In this document: piece by piece, positions 9,846-18,416 of the stretch
Layout: each line of letters opens with the position of its first letter
Numbering within the stretch: position 1 is the first letter of the stretch
Origin: Longitalea arenae
Lineage (GTDB): Bacteria; Bacteroidota; Bacteroidia; Chitinophagales; Chitinophagaceae
DNA length: 64,000 bases
Direction of reading: 5' to 3'
NCBI RefSeq assembly: GCF_016924755.1
Contig: NZ_JAFFJX010000009.1
Coordinates: forward strand, 124,001 to 188,000
Program-made: the position numbers and the translations under genes
Notes under the pieces: generated by a model
Told to the model about the DNA's origin: nothing
Database searches by the model: none
Seen by the model: only the letters and a program-made list of their open reading frames with translations

Positions 9846-9902
9846 GATTGATAATCAATGATGTAAAAATACAGTTTAATAGGGAAATGGCAAGTAAAGG
9901 CG

Positions 9903-9993
9903 TTACAAGTTACCGGTTGCCGGTAACCAGTTGCCGGTAACCAGTCGCAGGTTAGCAGTTGCCGGTTACCGGTTGCCGGTTACCAGTTGCCGG
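9903..9993. repeat. word-repeat block (GTTGCCGGTAACC words)
   Basis: Seven or so imperfect copies of a 12-14-base word (GTTGCCGGTTACCGG and variants) follow one another. Each word is itself partly palindromic, for example GTTACCGG-TTG-CCGGTAAC at the left end. The block lies upstream of the permease gene, beside the separate element at 10017-10087. Confidence 0.7.
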
Positions 9994-10016
9994 TTTTCCC
10001 GGGTACCATACAGAGC

Positions 10017-10087
10017 GTTACAGGTTACAGGTTGCAGGGGAATCCCGCATCAATATGCCCTGTAACCTGTATCCTGTAACCTGTAAC
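10017..10087. repeat. inverted word-repeat element (CAGGTTACAGG family)
   Basis: The left arm 10017-10040 reads GTTACAGGTTACAGGTTGCA plus GGGG. The right arm 10058-10087 is CCCTGTAACCTGTATCCTGT plus AACCTGTAAC, its imperfect reverse complement. The spacer is 17 bases. It begins eight bases past the maeB stop codon, so it would be transcribed as a hairpin at the 3' end of maeB mRNA. Confidence 0.75.
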
Positions 10088-10094
10088 TATAGTA

Positions 10095-12413
10095 TTATTT
10101 CTTCTTCCACCAGGGCTTTTTGGCCGCTTCCTGGTTGTTATTATTACATTTCAACTGGGCATCGATGACTGCAATAAGCGCCATATTGTAAATGCTGCGC
10201 ACCGAACTGCCCAGCTGCAGTACATGCACCGGCTTTTTCAGTCCCAGCAAAATAGGGCCAATGGCATCTGCGCCACCGATCTCTTTCATGAGGTTGTAGG
10301 CGATATTACCCGCTGCCAGGTTCGGGAAGATCAGGGTGTTCACTTCCTGGTCAACCAGCTCGCTGAAGGGATAATTTTCGCGCAGTATATCCTGCCTGAA
10401 GGCGATACTAGCCTGCATTTCGCCATCTATGATGATCGTGGGATCTTTTTGTTTTACAATGTCCTTTGCCCGGGCAACCAGTTTGGCTTCCGGCGAATCG
10501 CTGCTGCCGAAATTGGAGTAGCTCAGCATGGCGATCCGGGGCACCAGGTTAAAGCTGCGCACTTCTTTGGCCGCCAGCAACGTGATATCGGCCAGTTCTT
10601 CTGCCGTGGGGTTAAAGTTCACGGTTGTATCGGCCAGGAACAAAGGACCTCTTTTGGTCAGCAGCATGTACATGCCCGCGATCTTTTTCACGCCTTCTTC
10701 CATCCCGATCACCTGTAATGCGGGGCGGATGGCCTCTGCATAATTACGGGTCAAACCGCTGATCACCGCATCGGCATCGCCGTTCTCTACCATCATACAA
10801 CCGAAATAGGTGCGGTCTTTCATCATCTTGCACGACTCATACAGGTTCACCCCTTTGCGCTGGCGTTTTTTGAAGAACAGCTCCCCGAATTGTTTACGTT
10901 TCTCTTCATACTCATCATTGCGCGGGTCAATGATGGACATATCGTCGAGGTCGATATTATTTTCCAGGGCCATCTGTCTGATCTTTTTCTCATCACCTAA
11001 CAAAATGGGATGACAAATACGTTCATCAGAAGCGATCTGGGCCGCCTTTAATATTTTAACGTTATCGGCTTCAGCAAAGATCAGCCGTTTCGGATTGCGG
11101 CGGGCTTTGGCGCCAAGTACCCGCATCAGCTGATTATCGAGGCCCAGCCGTTTATTTAGTTCTATAGAATAAGTTTCCCAATTGGTGATCTTCGTTTGTG
11201 CAACCCCGCTGTCAATGGCGGCTTTTGCAACGGCAGGTGCAACGGTGCTCAACAGCCGCGGATCGAGTGGTTTTGGAATAATATAGTTGGGACCGAATGA
11301 TAAATTCTTTTCGTTATAGGCAATGTTCACGATGTCGGGCACAGGGCTCTTGGCCAGTTCGGCCAACGCTTTCACCGCCGCCAGTTTCATCGCTTCGTTT
11401 ATCTGTGTGGCGCGAACGTCCAGGGCGCCGCGGAAGATAAACGGAAAGCCAAGCACGTTATTCACCTGGTTCGGATAGTCACTGCGGCCGGTACCCATGA
11501 TAACATCTTTGCGGGCTGCAGTACAATCTTCATAAGTGATCTCGGGATCGGGATTCGCCATGGCCAGTACAATCGGGTTCTTCGCCATGCTCTTAACCAT
11601 TTCCTGCGATAATACATTGCCCTTGCTGAGGCCGATGAATACATCCGCGCCATCGAGCGATTGCTCCAGGGTAACATTCTTGCCTTTGCTGATAAATTCC
11701 TTTTTCAACTCGTCGAGGTCGTTGCGGCTTTCGTGAATAAGGCCTTTGCTATCGAATACGAGAATGTTTTCACGTACTGCCCCCAGTGCTTCGTATAGTT
11801 TTATACAGGCAATCGCTGCGGCGCCTGCGCCGTTCACTACGAACTTACATTTCTCGATCTTTTTCTTTTGCAATTCCAGGGCGTTCAGCAGGGCGGCTGC
11901 GCTAATGATGGCAGTACCGTGCTGGTCGTCGTGCATCACCGGGATTTTCATTTGCTTTTTCAGCTCCTGCTCTATGTAAAAGCACTCAGGCGCTTTGATA
12001 TCTTCGAGGTTAATGCCCCCGAAAGTTGGTTCCAGGGCTTTAACGATCTGAACGAATTTCTCCGGGTCTTTTTCATTGATCTCGATATCGAATACATCGA
12101 TGTCGGCAAATATTTTGAACAATACACCTTTTCCTTCCATAACGGGTTTGCCGGCTTCAGGGCCAATATCGCCCAAACCTAATACGGCGGTCCCATTGCT
12201 GATCACAGCTACGAGGTTCCCTTTGGCAGTGTATTTATAAACAGCTTCCGGATTGGCGTGAATTTCTTTACAGGGTTCTGCGACACCAGGGGAGTAGGCA
12301 AGGGAAAGGTCGCGTTGGGTTTTTGCTTCTTTGGTTGGGATCACTTCGATTTTGCCAGGACGGCCCTTGGCATGGTACTCTAGTGCGGATTCCTTTCGCA
12401 ATTCTTTTTTCAT
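10095..12413 (-). CDS. maeB: NADP-dependent malic enzyme with phosphotransacetylase-like domain
   Basis: This protein is a two-domain malic enzyme of the MaeB type, 772 residues from the ATG at 12413 ([20 protein letters not shown]). A TTG eight codons upstream is open but less likely. Residues 1-430 are the malic enzyme: [14 protein letters not shown], the metal and substrate region DDQHGTAI, and a Rossmann dinucleotide site [12 protein letters not shown]. Residues 430-770 resemble phosphate acetyltransferase and usually act as a regulatory domain for acetyl-CoA. It oxidises malate to pyruvate and CO2 with reduction of NADP, supplying NADPH in the cytoplasm. It is monocistronic; downstream lies an inverted word-repeat element. 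Confidence 0.95.
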   Translation of the reverse strand: MKKELRKESALEYHAKGRPGKIEVIPTKEAKTQRDLSLAYSPGVAEPCKEIHANPEAVYKYTAKGNLVAVISNGTAVLGLGDIGPEAGKPVMEGKGVLFKIFADIDVFDIEINEKDPEKFVQIVKALEPTFGGINLEDIKAPECFYIEQELKKQMKIPVMHDDQHGTAIISAAALLNALELQKKKIEKCKFVVNGAGAAAIACIKLYEALGAVRENILVFDSKGLIHESRNDLDELKKEFISKGKNVTLEQSLDGADVFIGLSKGNVLSQEMVKSMAKNPIVLAMANPDPEITYEDCTAARKDVIMGTGRSDYPNQVNNVLGFPFIFRGALDVRATQINEAMKLAAVKALAELAKSPVPDIVNIAYNEKNLSFGPNYIIPKPLDPRLLSTVAPAVAKAAIDSGVAQTKITNWETYSIELNKRLGLDNQLMRVLGAKARRNPKRLIFAEADNVKILKAAQIASDERICHPILLGDEKKIRQMALENNIDLDDMSIIDPRNDEYEEKRKQFGELFFKKRQRKGVNLYESCKMMKDRTYFGCMMVENGDADAVISGLTRNYAEAIRPALQVIGMEEGVKKIAGMYMLLTKRGPLFLADTTVNFNPTAEELADITLLAAKEVRSFNLVPRIAMLSYSNFGSSDSPEAKLVARAKDIVKQKDPTIIIDGEMQASIAFRQDILRENYPFSELVDQEVNTLIFPNLAAGNIAYNLMKEIGGADAIGPILLGLKKPVHVLQLGSSVRSIYNMALIAVIDAQLKCNNNNQEAAKKPWWKKK

Positions 12414-12437
12414 CTGAAATCTTTTAGCCAGATGCAA

Positions 12438-12814
12438 CTTACTATGACAGCATTTTCATTGTACTACAGATTAATGAAAATACTACCAGGGCGTTTCATC
12501 GGTTATTTTTTAATAATTCACCAGGCGCCCGGCAGGCCGGGGACCGGTTTGTTTACCATGGATCATTTTCAATCAAACAATTATGACGGAAAATAGATGC
12601 ATGGGTGGTTAATTCATAGATCTAATTAGAACAATTGGCGCGCAATTTACGGGAAAAGCGATTACATGATAATGGGCAGGCGTGTATATGTTATATAATT
12701 GTTATGTAATAGGTTGGCACTGAGCCGGCTTGTACGTTTCCCCGTGCGGAGGGCCGTTGAGGTTGTTGATCGATTCCGCGTATGTACAACGATTGCTTAG
12801 AGGTTGGCCAGCCA
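12438..12814. other. intergenic stretch with no recognised feature
   Basis: This 377-base gap lies between maeB and the secreted orphan, both on the minus strand. I see no convincing ORF, RNA gene or strong hairpin in it. The maeB promoter should lie at its left end. Confidence 0.5.
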
Positions 12815-13513
12815 TCATCTCCGCTCATTGAACACCAGCTTCTTTTGCTTCATGGCTGTCTGCCAGCCGGCGGGAAAAATAGCCACATTATTTTGGGTCA
12901 TTAGTTCCATCTTCTTTTGAATGGCCTTTTGCAGCGGCAGCGGTAAATCATAAAAAGCCTGGTCTACCTGCGTTTCTCTTTCAAAGTCAAGGGTCCCATT
13001 CTGATGCCTGATGGCCACTTTCCGTCCTTTGTAATAGATCAGGATCTTGATCCGGCCATTACCGGTGCCGTCCATACCCGATGTTCCATAAATAATGAAA
13101 GGGTCGGTGAGCCCGTCTTTATCATGGTCTTTGAACTCCATGTATTTTGTCCAGAACCAGATGGAATTTTCTTCCTGCTCCGATTTGATGATGTGGTCGT
13201 TCATCTCCCAGGCCTTACTTAGTTTTCCCTCTGCTTCCAGGATGTTTACCGCCTTTATGGTATGGTGCAGGGTGTCTTTATCTTTTATTGCATCCCGGCT
13301 TTCCGTTAGAATACAGTAATGTTTTCCCGATCTGTCGGCGTAACGATGGGCACGGTAGACGGGAAAATTGATATTCATTTCTTTTTTTATACTGTCAGTA
13401 AGCAGGGCAGTCAGTTCTCGGGGCGAAACGATATCACTGGTTAAGGAAGAAGTTTGTGCAATGGCGCTGTTAATTAAGAAGATAAGAAAGCCAACAAGGA
13501 GTTTTTGTTTCAC
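12815..13513 (-). CDS. secreted protein of unknown function with DxDxDG loop
   Basis: This is a 232-residue exported protein with a GTG start at 13513 and a signal peptide ending SAIAQ. Near residue 130 it has WFWTKYMEFKDHDKDGLTDP, whose DHDKDG loop resembles a calcium-binding or integrin/dockerin-like site. The rest is mixed alpha/beta without a motif I can name. It is similar in style to Bacteroidota proteins annotated as M949_RS01915-type surface polysaccharide biosynthesis proteins, but I cannot confirm membership. It is transcribed away from the ABC operon at 13674 and shares a 160-base divergent promoter region with it. Confidence 0.75.
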   Translation of the reverse strand: MKQKLLVGFLIFLINSAIAQTSSLTSDIVSPRELTALLTDSIKKEMNINFPVYRAHRYADRSGKHYCILTESRDAIKDKDTLHHTIKAVNILEAEGKLSKAWEMNDHIIKSEQEENSIWFWTKYMEFKDHDKDGLTDPFIIYGTSGMDGTGNGRIKILIYYKGRKVAIRHQNGTLDFERETQVDQAFYDLPLPLQKAIQKKMELMTQNNVAIFPAGWQTAMKQKKLVFNERR

Positions 13514-13629
13514 GGGAATGGTTTGTCTTTATTAAAACTGCTGCAAAATAGATATTGTATAAAACTAATGCAATAGCCCCGCTCATCACTTTTTTTCACC
13601 GAAACAGCTGTAAAACCCGGAAAAGCTCT

Positions 13630-13637
13630 TATGTTTG
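13630..13637 (+). promoter_or_regulatory. -7 box of the ABC/GntR operon
   Basis: TATGTTTG is an exact TAnnTTTG match. It is directly followed by the 13639-13660 palindrome, so a repressor bound there would cover the start of transcription. Confidence 0.55.
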
Positions 13638-13638
13638 T

Positions 13639-13660
13639 GTGTACTATTAAACTAGTACAC
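13639..13660. promoter_or_regulatory. operator for the YtrA-type GntR regulator
   Basis: GTGTACT-N8-AGTACAC is a perfect inverted repeat 14 bases before the first gene of the operon and abuts its -7 box. YtrA-subfamily GntR regulators bind inverted repeats with GTGTA/TACAC ends in front of their own ABC operons. The regulator gene (15361-15732) is third in this operon, so autoregulation is the natural reading. Confidence 0.75.
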
Positions 13661-13673
13661 TAAAACGCCAAAC

Positions 13674-14507
13674 ATGATACAGATCCAAAACCTGCATTTT
13701 GGGTATCGACGCAAAAAGATCTTTACAGGCCTTAACCTGAAGCTTGAGGCTGGTCATATTTATGGATTGCTTGGTAAAAATGGTACCGGTAAATCGACCC
13801 TGCTTAAAAATATAGCTGGCCTCTTGTTCCCGCAGGAGGGCACCGTGAGTGTATTGGGTTATACGCCCGGTAAACGGCAGCCGGCTTTTCTGCAAGACAT
13901 ATTTATGGTTCCGGAAGAATTCTTTTTACCCGATATGCCCATCGAACACCTGGTGAGATACCATGCTCCATTTTATCCCAAATTCAACGACGACCAGTTT
14001 AACCGCTACATCACTGAATTTGATATTCCGCGTTCCAACACGCTTCAAAAAATGAGTTACGGCCAGAAGAAGAAAGTGTTGATCAGCCTGGGCCTGGCCT
14101 GTAATACATCGGTATTGCTGATGGATGAACCTACCAACGGGTTGGATATCATGAGCAAAAGCCAGTTCCGCAAAGTGATTGCGGGCAGCTTCGATGAGAA
14201 CAAATGTATTGTCATCAGTACCCACCAGGTAAAAGACCTCGAAAGCCTGATCGACCGGGTTACCATAATCGATGAAGGCCGCATTTTATTCGATCAAACG
14301 GTTGATGCCATTACCCGCAAATTGTCGTTCCATATCTCATTTGACAGCGACGAAATAAAGCAGGCCTTGTTCCGTGAGCCTTCTTTACGCGGCAATGCCG
14401 TTGTTACCCGCAATACCCATGGTGATGAAAGCAAACTCGATCTTGAATTATTATACAAAGCCATTGTATTGAATGGCAATGCCATTGAATCTGTCTTTAA
14501 CGCTTAA
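13674..14507 (+). CDS. ABC transporter ATPase (YtrB-like)
   Basis: This is a 277-residue ABC ATPase. Walker A is GLLGKNGTGKST, the signature is a variant MSYGQKKKV near residue 125, and Walker B is VLLMDEPTNGLD. The C-terminal 70 residues carry the extra domain usual for export-type ATPases of the YtrB/CcmA group. It pairs with the permease that starts ten bases downstream. Together with the GntR gene the layout is that of Ytr-like operons, which respond to cell-envelope stress in Firmicutes; the substrate here is unknown. Confidence 0.9.
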   Translation: MIQIQNLHFGYRRKKIFTGLNLKLEAGHIYGLLGKNGTGKSTLLKNIAGLLFPQEGTVSVLGYTPGKRQPAFLQDIFMVPEEFFLPDMPIEHLVRYHAPFYPKFNDDQFNRYITEFDIPRSNTLQKMSYGQKKKVLISLGLACNTSVLLMDEPTNGLDIMSKSQFRKVIAGSFDENKCIVISTHQVKDLESLIDRVTIIDEGRILFDQTVDAITRKLSFHISFDSDEIKQALFREPSLRGNAVVTRNTHGDESKLDLELLYKAIVLNGNAIESVFNA

Positions 14508-14516
14508 ACTAATGCT

Positions 14517-15341
14517 ATGAATGCTGTTTTTAATGTAAACCGCTGGTTACTGTATATAGGAAAACACTGGAACGAAAATAAAAGAAAATACGGGCTGTCC
14601 CTGGCTGCCATTGGTGGTTTGCTGGTATTGTGGTTTTCATTCCTGATGCTTGTTAACAAAACGCATCCCCTGAATGAAGAAATCCAGGCTATTACCTATT
14701 ATGTTGGGCTGTACCTTACTGGTACCTTATATGCCAGCCTTATCTTCAGCGAACTGGCTGAGGGGCCAAAAGCAATCCATTTTTTGCTCACACCGGCTTC
14801 CACACTGGAAAAGTTATTGAGCGCCCTTCTATATGGCGTTCTATTGTTCTTTGTATGTTATACCATCGTATTCTATGCTGTTGATGTTATTATGGTGAAA
14901 GTGGCTAACGGTTTTGTTGGCGCCAGCATGGAGCGGGCGCATCTTCCTTTCAGGCCCACGGAAGTAGCAAATGTATTTGCCGCACGCAATGGTAACCCCG
15001 TTATTTTCTACGTTTTGCTATTGTACTTTGCTGTGCAATCCATCTTCCTGCTTGGGTCGGCGTATTTTGCGAAGTTCCATTTTATTAAAACGCTGGTTGC
15101 CGGCCTGGTCGTTTTCCTGGTTCTGGTATTCTTTGTACATAAAGTGCTGGGCTCGTTTATGCCAAACGGAACTTTCTTTGAACCATTTACCATTTACCGT
15201 GTGTTTGATCCTGCACATGGAGAGCTTATGATACAGTTGCCTGAGTGGATCAGTTCGATAATGCTTTTTCTGATGAAGTATGCGCTTGCGCCCTCTTTGT
15301 GGGTAGTGGCCTATTTCAGGTTGAAAGAGAAAGAAGTTTAA
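14517..15341 (+). CDS. ABC-type membrane permease, partner of the YtrB-like ATPase
   Basis: This is a 274-residue protein with about six hydrophobic segments, starting with a cytoplasmic basic N-terminus (KHWNENKRKYG) and a first membrane helix at residues 27-48. It has no sequence motif I can name beyond the ABC-2-like layout. Its position, ten bases after the ATPase stop and before the GntR gene, supports the role of membrane subunit. Substrate is unknown. Confidence 0.78.
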   Translation: MNAVFNVNRWLLYIGKHWNENKRKYGLSLAAIGGLLVLWFSFLMLVNKTHPLNEEIQAITYYVGLYLTGTLYASLIFSELAEGPKAIHFLLTPASTLEKLLSALLYGVLLFFVCYTIVFYAVDVIMVKVANGFVGASMERAHLPFRPTEVANVFAARNGNPVIFYVLLLYFAVQSIFLLGSAYFAKFHFIKTLVAGLVVFLVLVFFVHKVLGSFMPNGTFFEPFTIYRVFDPAHGELMIQLPEWISSIMLFLMKYALAPSLWVVAYFRLKEKEV

Positions 15342-15360
15342 CGCTAAAATCAAAAAAGAT

Positions 15361-15732
15361 ATGCAATTCCGTGAATCGCAAGCTATATACCTGCAAATTG
15401 CCGATTATGTGTGCGAGAAGATCCTGTTAAAAGAATGGAAGGTCGAAGAGCGTATACCATCCGTACGGGAACTGGCAGTGCAATTGGAAGTGAACCCCAA
15501 TACCGTTATGCGCACGTATGAATTCCTTCAACAACAGGAGATCATCCATAACCAGCGGGGCATTGGTTATTTCGTATCACCAACGGCTTTAAAGAATTCC
15601 CTCACCTATCGCAAAAATGATTTCGTTGAAAAAGACCTGCCCCAGGTATTTCGCACTATGTATTTGCTGGGCATGGATCCCGACGAGTTGAAACCCCGGT
15701 TCGAAAAATACAAGAAACAACATTTTGCCTGA
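15361..15732 (+). CDS. GntR family transcriptional regulator, YtrA subfamily
   Basis: This is a 123-residue regulator. Residues 10-75 are a GntR winged helix (ESQAIYLQIADYVCEKIL, then IPSVRELAVQLEVNPNTVMR). The C-terminal part is only about 45 residues, the short dimerisation tail that defines the YtrA subfamily and is too small for a ligand pocket of the FadR type. It likely represses the operon by binding the GTGTACT-N8-AGTACAC site at 13639-13660. It lies between the two ABC systems, not first in the operon as in many relatives. Confidence 0.92.
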   Translation: MQFRESQAIYLQIADYVCEKILLKEWKVEERIPSVRELAVQLEVNPNTVMRTYEFLQQQEIIHNQRGIGYFVSPTALKNSLTYRKNDFVEKDLPQVFRTMYLLGMDPDELKPRFEKYKKQHFA

Positions 15733-15760
15733 GGCGGAACGCTAAAACTTATAACTGATC

Positions 15761-16453
15761 ATGAAAACAAGCAATAAATTATTATTAGGCATTTTTCTTA
15801 CCATCATAATATTAACAACAGTGATCCAGGTGATGGTATATGCTAAGTACAAACGTGGTGAATATGTAAAATTTAACCGCGAGTCGTTCAATCAAATGAC
15901 CACAGTCGACATACCTGCGATCCGCTTTGTTTCTGTAAAAGGACTGGGCAGTTTCTCGGTAAAACCCGGTGACAAATACAAACTGGAAGTACAGAAGCAG
16001 AAAGGGTCCCGTGTGACCTACCAGGTGCTGAACGATACATTGATCATTATGGGGGATGCCGGTTTTGCGGCTGATCAGCCGGAACCGGGCCAACGGAACT
16101 ATAACCCAGTGAATTTATACCTGCCTGCTGTAGTGCCGATCAGAGCTACCTACAGTAGTATCCGGTTAGGAGGCAGTGCCGATTCTGCCGGTGCGCCGTC
16201 TTATAATATTCAGCTGGGCAAGGATACATACGTTCATGTCAGTGACGGAAAGATCTTCTTTAACGAATTAACACTGAATGGTGAACAGTCAAACATTGAC
16301 CTGCATGATCATATCACCGTTAACAAACTGCATATGCAATTGGCGGGAACCAGGTTCGATGATAAGGCGGCTACGATCAATGATCTGACCATAATGGCTG
16401 ACGACCATTCGAGCCTTAACATATCAGGAAAGAATCTTAAAGCATTAAAGTGA
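15761..16453 (+). CDS. membrane-anchored beta-rich protein in ABC operon
   Basis: This is a 230-residue protein with one N-terminal membrane helix (LLLGIFLTIIILTTVIQVMV). The rest is predicted outside the cytoplasm, rich in short beta strands with repeated Leu/Ile/Asn steps (VSDGKIFFNELTLNGEQSNI and after). This resembles the DUF2807 head-GIN beta-solenoid found in envelope proteins of this phylum, although the match is loose. Its position between the regulator and the second ABC pair suggests an accessory role in the exporter operon, perhaps sensing or binding at the membrane surface. Confidence 0.72.
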   Translation: MKTSNKLLLGIFLTIIILTTVIQVMVYAKYKRGEYVKFNRESFNQMTTVDIPAIRFVSVKGLGSFSVKPGDKYKLEVQKQKGSRVTYQVLNDTLIIMGDAGFAADQPEPGQRNYNPVNLYLPAVVPIRATYSSIRLGGSADSAGAPSYNIQLGKDTYVHVSDGKIFFNELTLNGEQSNIDLHDHITVNKLHMQLAGTRFDDKAATINDLTIMADDHSSLNISGKNLKALK

Positions 16454-16460
16454 TCCCATT

Positions 16461-17372
16461 ATGCAATCATCAATTATTGAAACGCGGTGTCTGCATTTCG
16501 CTTTCCAAACCGGTCATAAGATACTCGATGATCTGAACCTGCAGGTGCCCGCCGGTAGCATATATGGATTCTTAGGTCCCAACGGTGCCGGTAAAACCAC
16601 CACCTTGCGCTTGATATTGGGGTTATTAAAAAAGCAGGAGGGGGACATAACCGTGTTTGGTAAGCATTTCCAGGCCGATCGCCTGGATATATTAGCCCGC
16701 ATTGGCTCACTCATTGAACAACCTTCGCTTTACCTGCATTTGACCGGCAAAGAGAACCTGGAAGTGGTCCGGTTAACGTACCAGGTAAATAAGAACCGTC
16801 TTGATGAAGTGCTGCAACTGGTGCAGTTGCAACATGCCGCTAATAAAAAAGTCAAAAGCTATTCGCTGGGTATGAAGCAAAGGCTGGCCATTGCCATTGC
16901 TTTGTTGCACGATCCAGAAGTGCTGATCCTTGACGAACCCACCAATGGCCTCGATCCGAGCGGCATTATTGAAACAAGGGAACTGATCAAACAACTGAAC
17001 CGGGAATATGGGAAAACCATTCTTGTATCGAGTCACCTGCTGGCCGAGGTGGAAAAAATGGCTACGCATGTAGCGATTATTAACAAAGGAAAATTATTAT
17101 TCCAGGGAAGTCTGCAGCAATTACAAAACCTAAAATCAAAACAATCGGCCATAGAAATTGAAGTAAATGATGTAGAGAAGGCCAGGCTGGTATTACAGGA
17201 AGAGTTTCCGGTAAAGCAGGTAAACGGCACCCGGCTTTTGCTCAACTATGAAAGCAGGGAACGCTCGGCGCAACTGAATAAATTACTGGTGCAGCAGGGA
17301 TTAGACGTATACCAGCTGGCTATTACCCAAAACGATCTGGAAAATTTATTTATTCAAATTACCGCTCAATAA
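16461..17372 (+). CDS. ABC transporter ATPase (BcrA-like)
   Basis: This is a 303-residue ABC ATPase that begins eight bases after the previous gene. It shows GPNGAGKTT (Walker A), YSLGMKQRLAIAIALLHDPE (signature) and LILDEPTNGLDP (Walker B). The YSLGMKQRL form is the one of the BcrA/DrrA group, which export lipid-like peptides or antibiotics with an ABC-2 permease. The C-terminal 80 residues are a regulatory extension. It pairs with the permease that begins one base past its stop codon. Resistance or lantibiotic-like self-protection is possible but not shown by the sequence. Confidence 0.9.
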   Translation: MQSSIIETRCLHFAFQTGHKILDDLNLQVPAGSIYGFLGPNGAGKTTTLRLILGLLKKQEGDITVFGKHFQADRLDILARIGSLIEQPSLYLHLTGKENLEVVRLTYQVNKNRLDEVLQLVQLQHAANKKVKSYSLGMKQRLAIAIALLHDPEVLILDEPTNGLDPSGIIETRELIKQLNREYGKTILVSSHLLAEVEKMATHVAIINKGKLLFQGSLQQLQNLKSKQSAIEIEVNDVEKARLVLQEEFPVKQVNGTRLLLNYESRERSAQLNKLLVQQGLDVYQLAITQNDLENLFIQITAQ

Positions 17373-17373
17373 T

Positions 17374-18150
17374 ATGGTTGCTTCATTTATTCTAAATACA
17401 AAGGCCGAATTTTTGAAAAGCAAAGGTACGGCTGCATTTTGGTTGACCGTTGTTGGCGCCGCCTTCATACCAATCGTAAGTTTTATAAGGCTGGTGGCTC
17501 GCCCCGATCATTTTATCCGGGCGCTTAAAAAAGATCCCTGGCAAATGTTCATTAATGACAACTGGCAGGCCGGCGCATTTTTTCTGTTACCCGTGTTTGC
17601 AATCCTGGTAACCAGTTTGGTGGTGCAAACGGAATATAAAAATAACACCTGGAAGCAGGTGTATGCTTCTCCCCGCAGCATACTCGACATCTTTATGTCT
17701 CGGTTTATTGTTATTCATACGCTGATCCTGCTCGCCTTTGTCCTGTTTAACGCATTTATCATTATCACGGCCTGTGCTGCAAACCTGGTGCAAAAGGGAT
17801 ATAATTTTTTCGATCATCCGGTTCCCTGGAAGACATTATTTGCATTAACGGCAAAACTTTATTTTTCGGTGCTGGCCATTACCGCCATTCAATACTGGTT
17901 AAGTCTGCGCTTCCGGAATTTTATTATTCCGCTCGGCATCGGCTTGGCATTGCTGGTTACCGGGTTTATGATCCTTCAGTGGGACCAGCTATACTTTTAT
18001 CCTTACATGTATCCCGTCGTATTTTTTTGGCCTTCTTTTCAGAAGAATCCGGCATTAGTCGATAAAGCGCAGGTATTTAATATGATCTGGTTTGCATTGG
18101 TCTTGCTGATTGCGCTTTGGGATATGGCTACCCGTAAAGAAAAAGGGTAA
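17374..18150 (+). CDS. ABC-2 type permease (BcrB-like)
   Basis: This is a 258-residue membrane protein with about six hydrophobic segments, for example FWLTVVGAAFIPIVSFI at residues 22-38. Its N-terminus LNTKAEFLKSKGTAAFWLT is typical of permeases that work with BcrA-type ATPases. Translation is probably coupled to the ATPase, as only one base lies between the genes. Substrate unknown. Confidence 0.85.
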   Translation: MVASFILNTKAEFLKSKGTAAFWLTVVGAAFIPIVSFIRLVARPDHFIRALKKDPWQMFINDNWQAGAFFLLPVFAILVTSLVVQTEYKNNTWKQVYASPRSILDIFMSRFIVIHTLILLAFVLFNAFIIITACAANLVQKGYNFFDHPVPWKTLFALTAKLYFSVLAITAIQYWLSLRFRNFIIPLGIGLALLVTGFMILQWDQLYFYPYMYPVVFFWPSFQKNPALVDKAQVFNMIWFALVLLIALWDMATRKEKG

Positions 18151-18157
18151 GGCTATT

Positions 18158-18391
18158 ATGTCAGGTAATAATATTGAAGCTTTAAAAATGATCTATATGC
18201 AACTGCTGCTGCTCGTTTTATCCATTGTATTGCTGACGATCTTCGCCGGTAACAGGCGTGTTGTACCGGAGGCCGGTAACAATAAAATGGTAATGAAGTT
18301 GTACAAGCCCAGAGAAAAGAAAGTAAATCTTGCTTTTCCCGGCGACCGGCTTTCTGTTTATTCTTCCCGGTTCGATATGATCGTTAATTAA
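18158..18391 (+). CDS. small single-span membrane protein at end of ABC operon
   Basis: This is a 77-residue protein from the ATG at 18158; a longer frame starting at 18110 would overlap the permease and is not preferred. One hydrophobic helix (MQLLLLVLSIVLLTIFAG) is followed by a basic tail (KLYKPREKKVNLAF). No family recognised. Seven bases separate it from the permease stop, so it is the seventh gene of the operon and probably an accessory or structural partner. Confidence 0.6.
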   Translation: MSGNNIEALKMIYMQLLLLVLSIVLLTIFAGNRRVVPEAGNNKMVMKLYKPREKKVNLAFPGDRLSVYSSRFDMIVN

Positions 18392-18416
18392 TACAATAAA
18401 AGAATCTCACAGTTCC

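Noticed and set aside
9959-10168. Plus-strand 69-codon ORF
   Set aside because: It is the translation of the word repeats at 9903-10087 and runs antisense into maeB.
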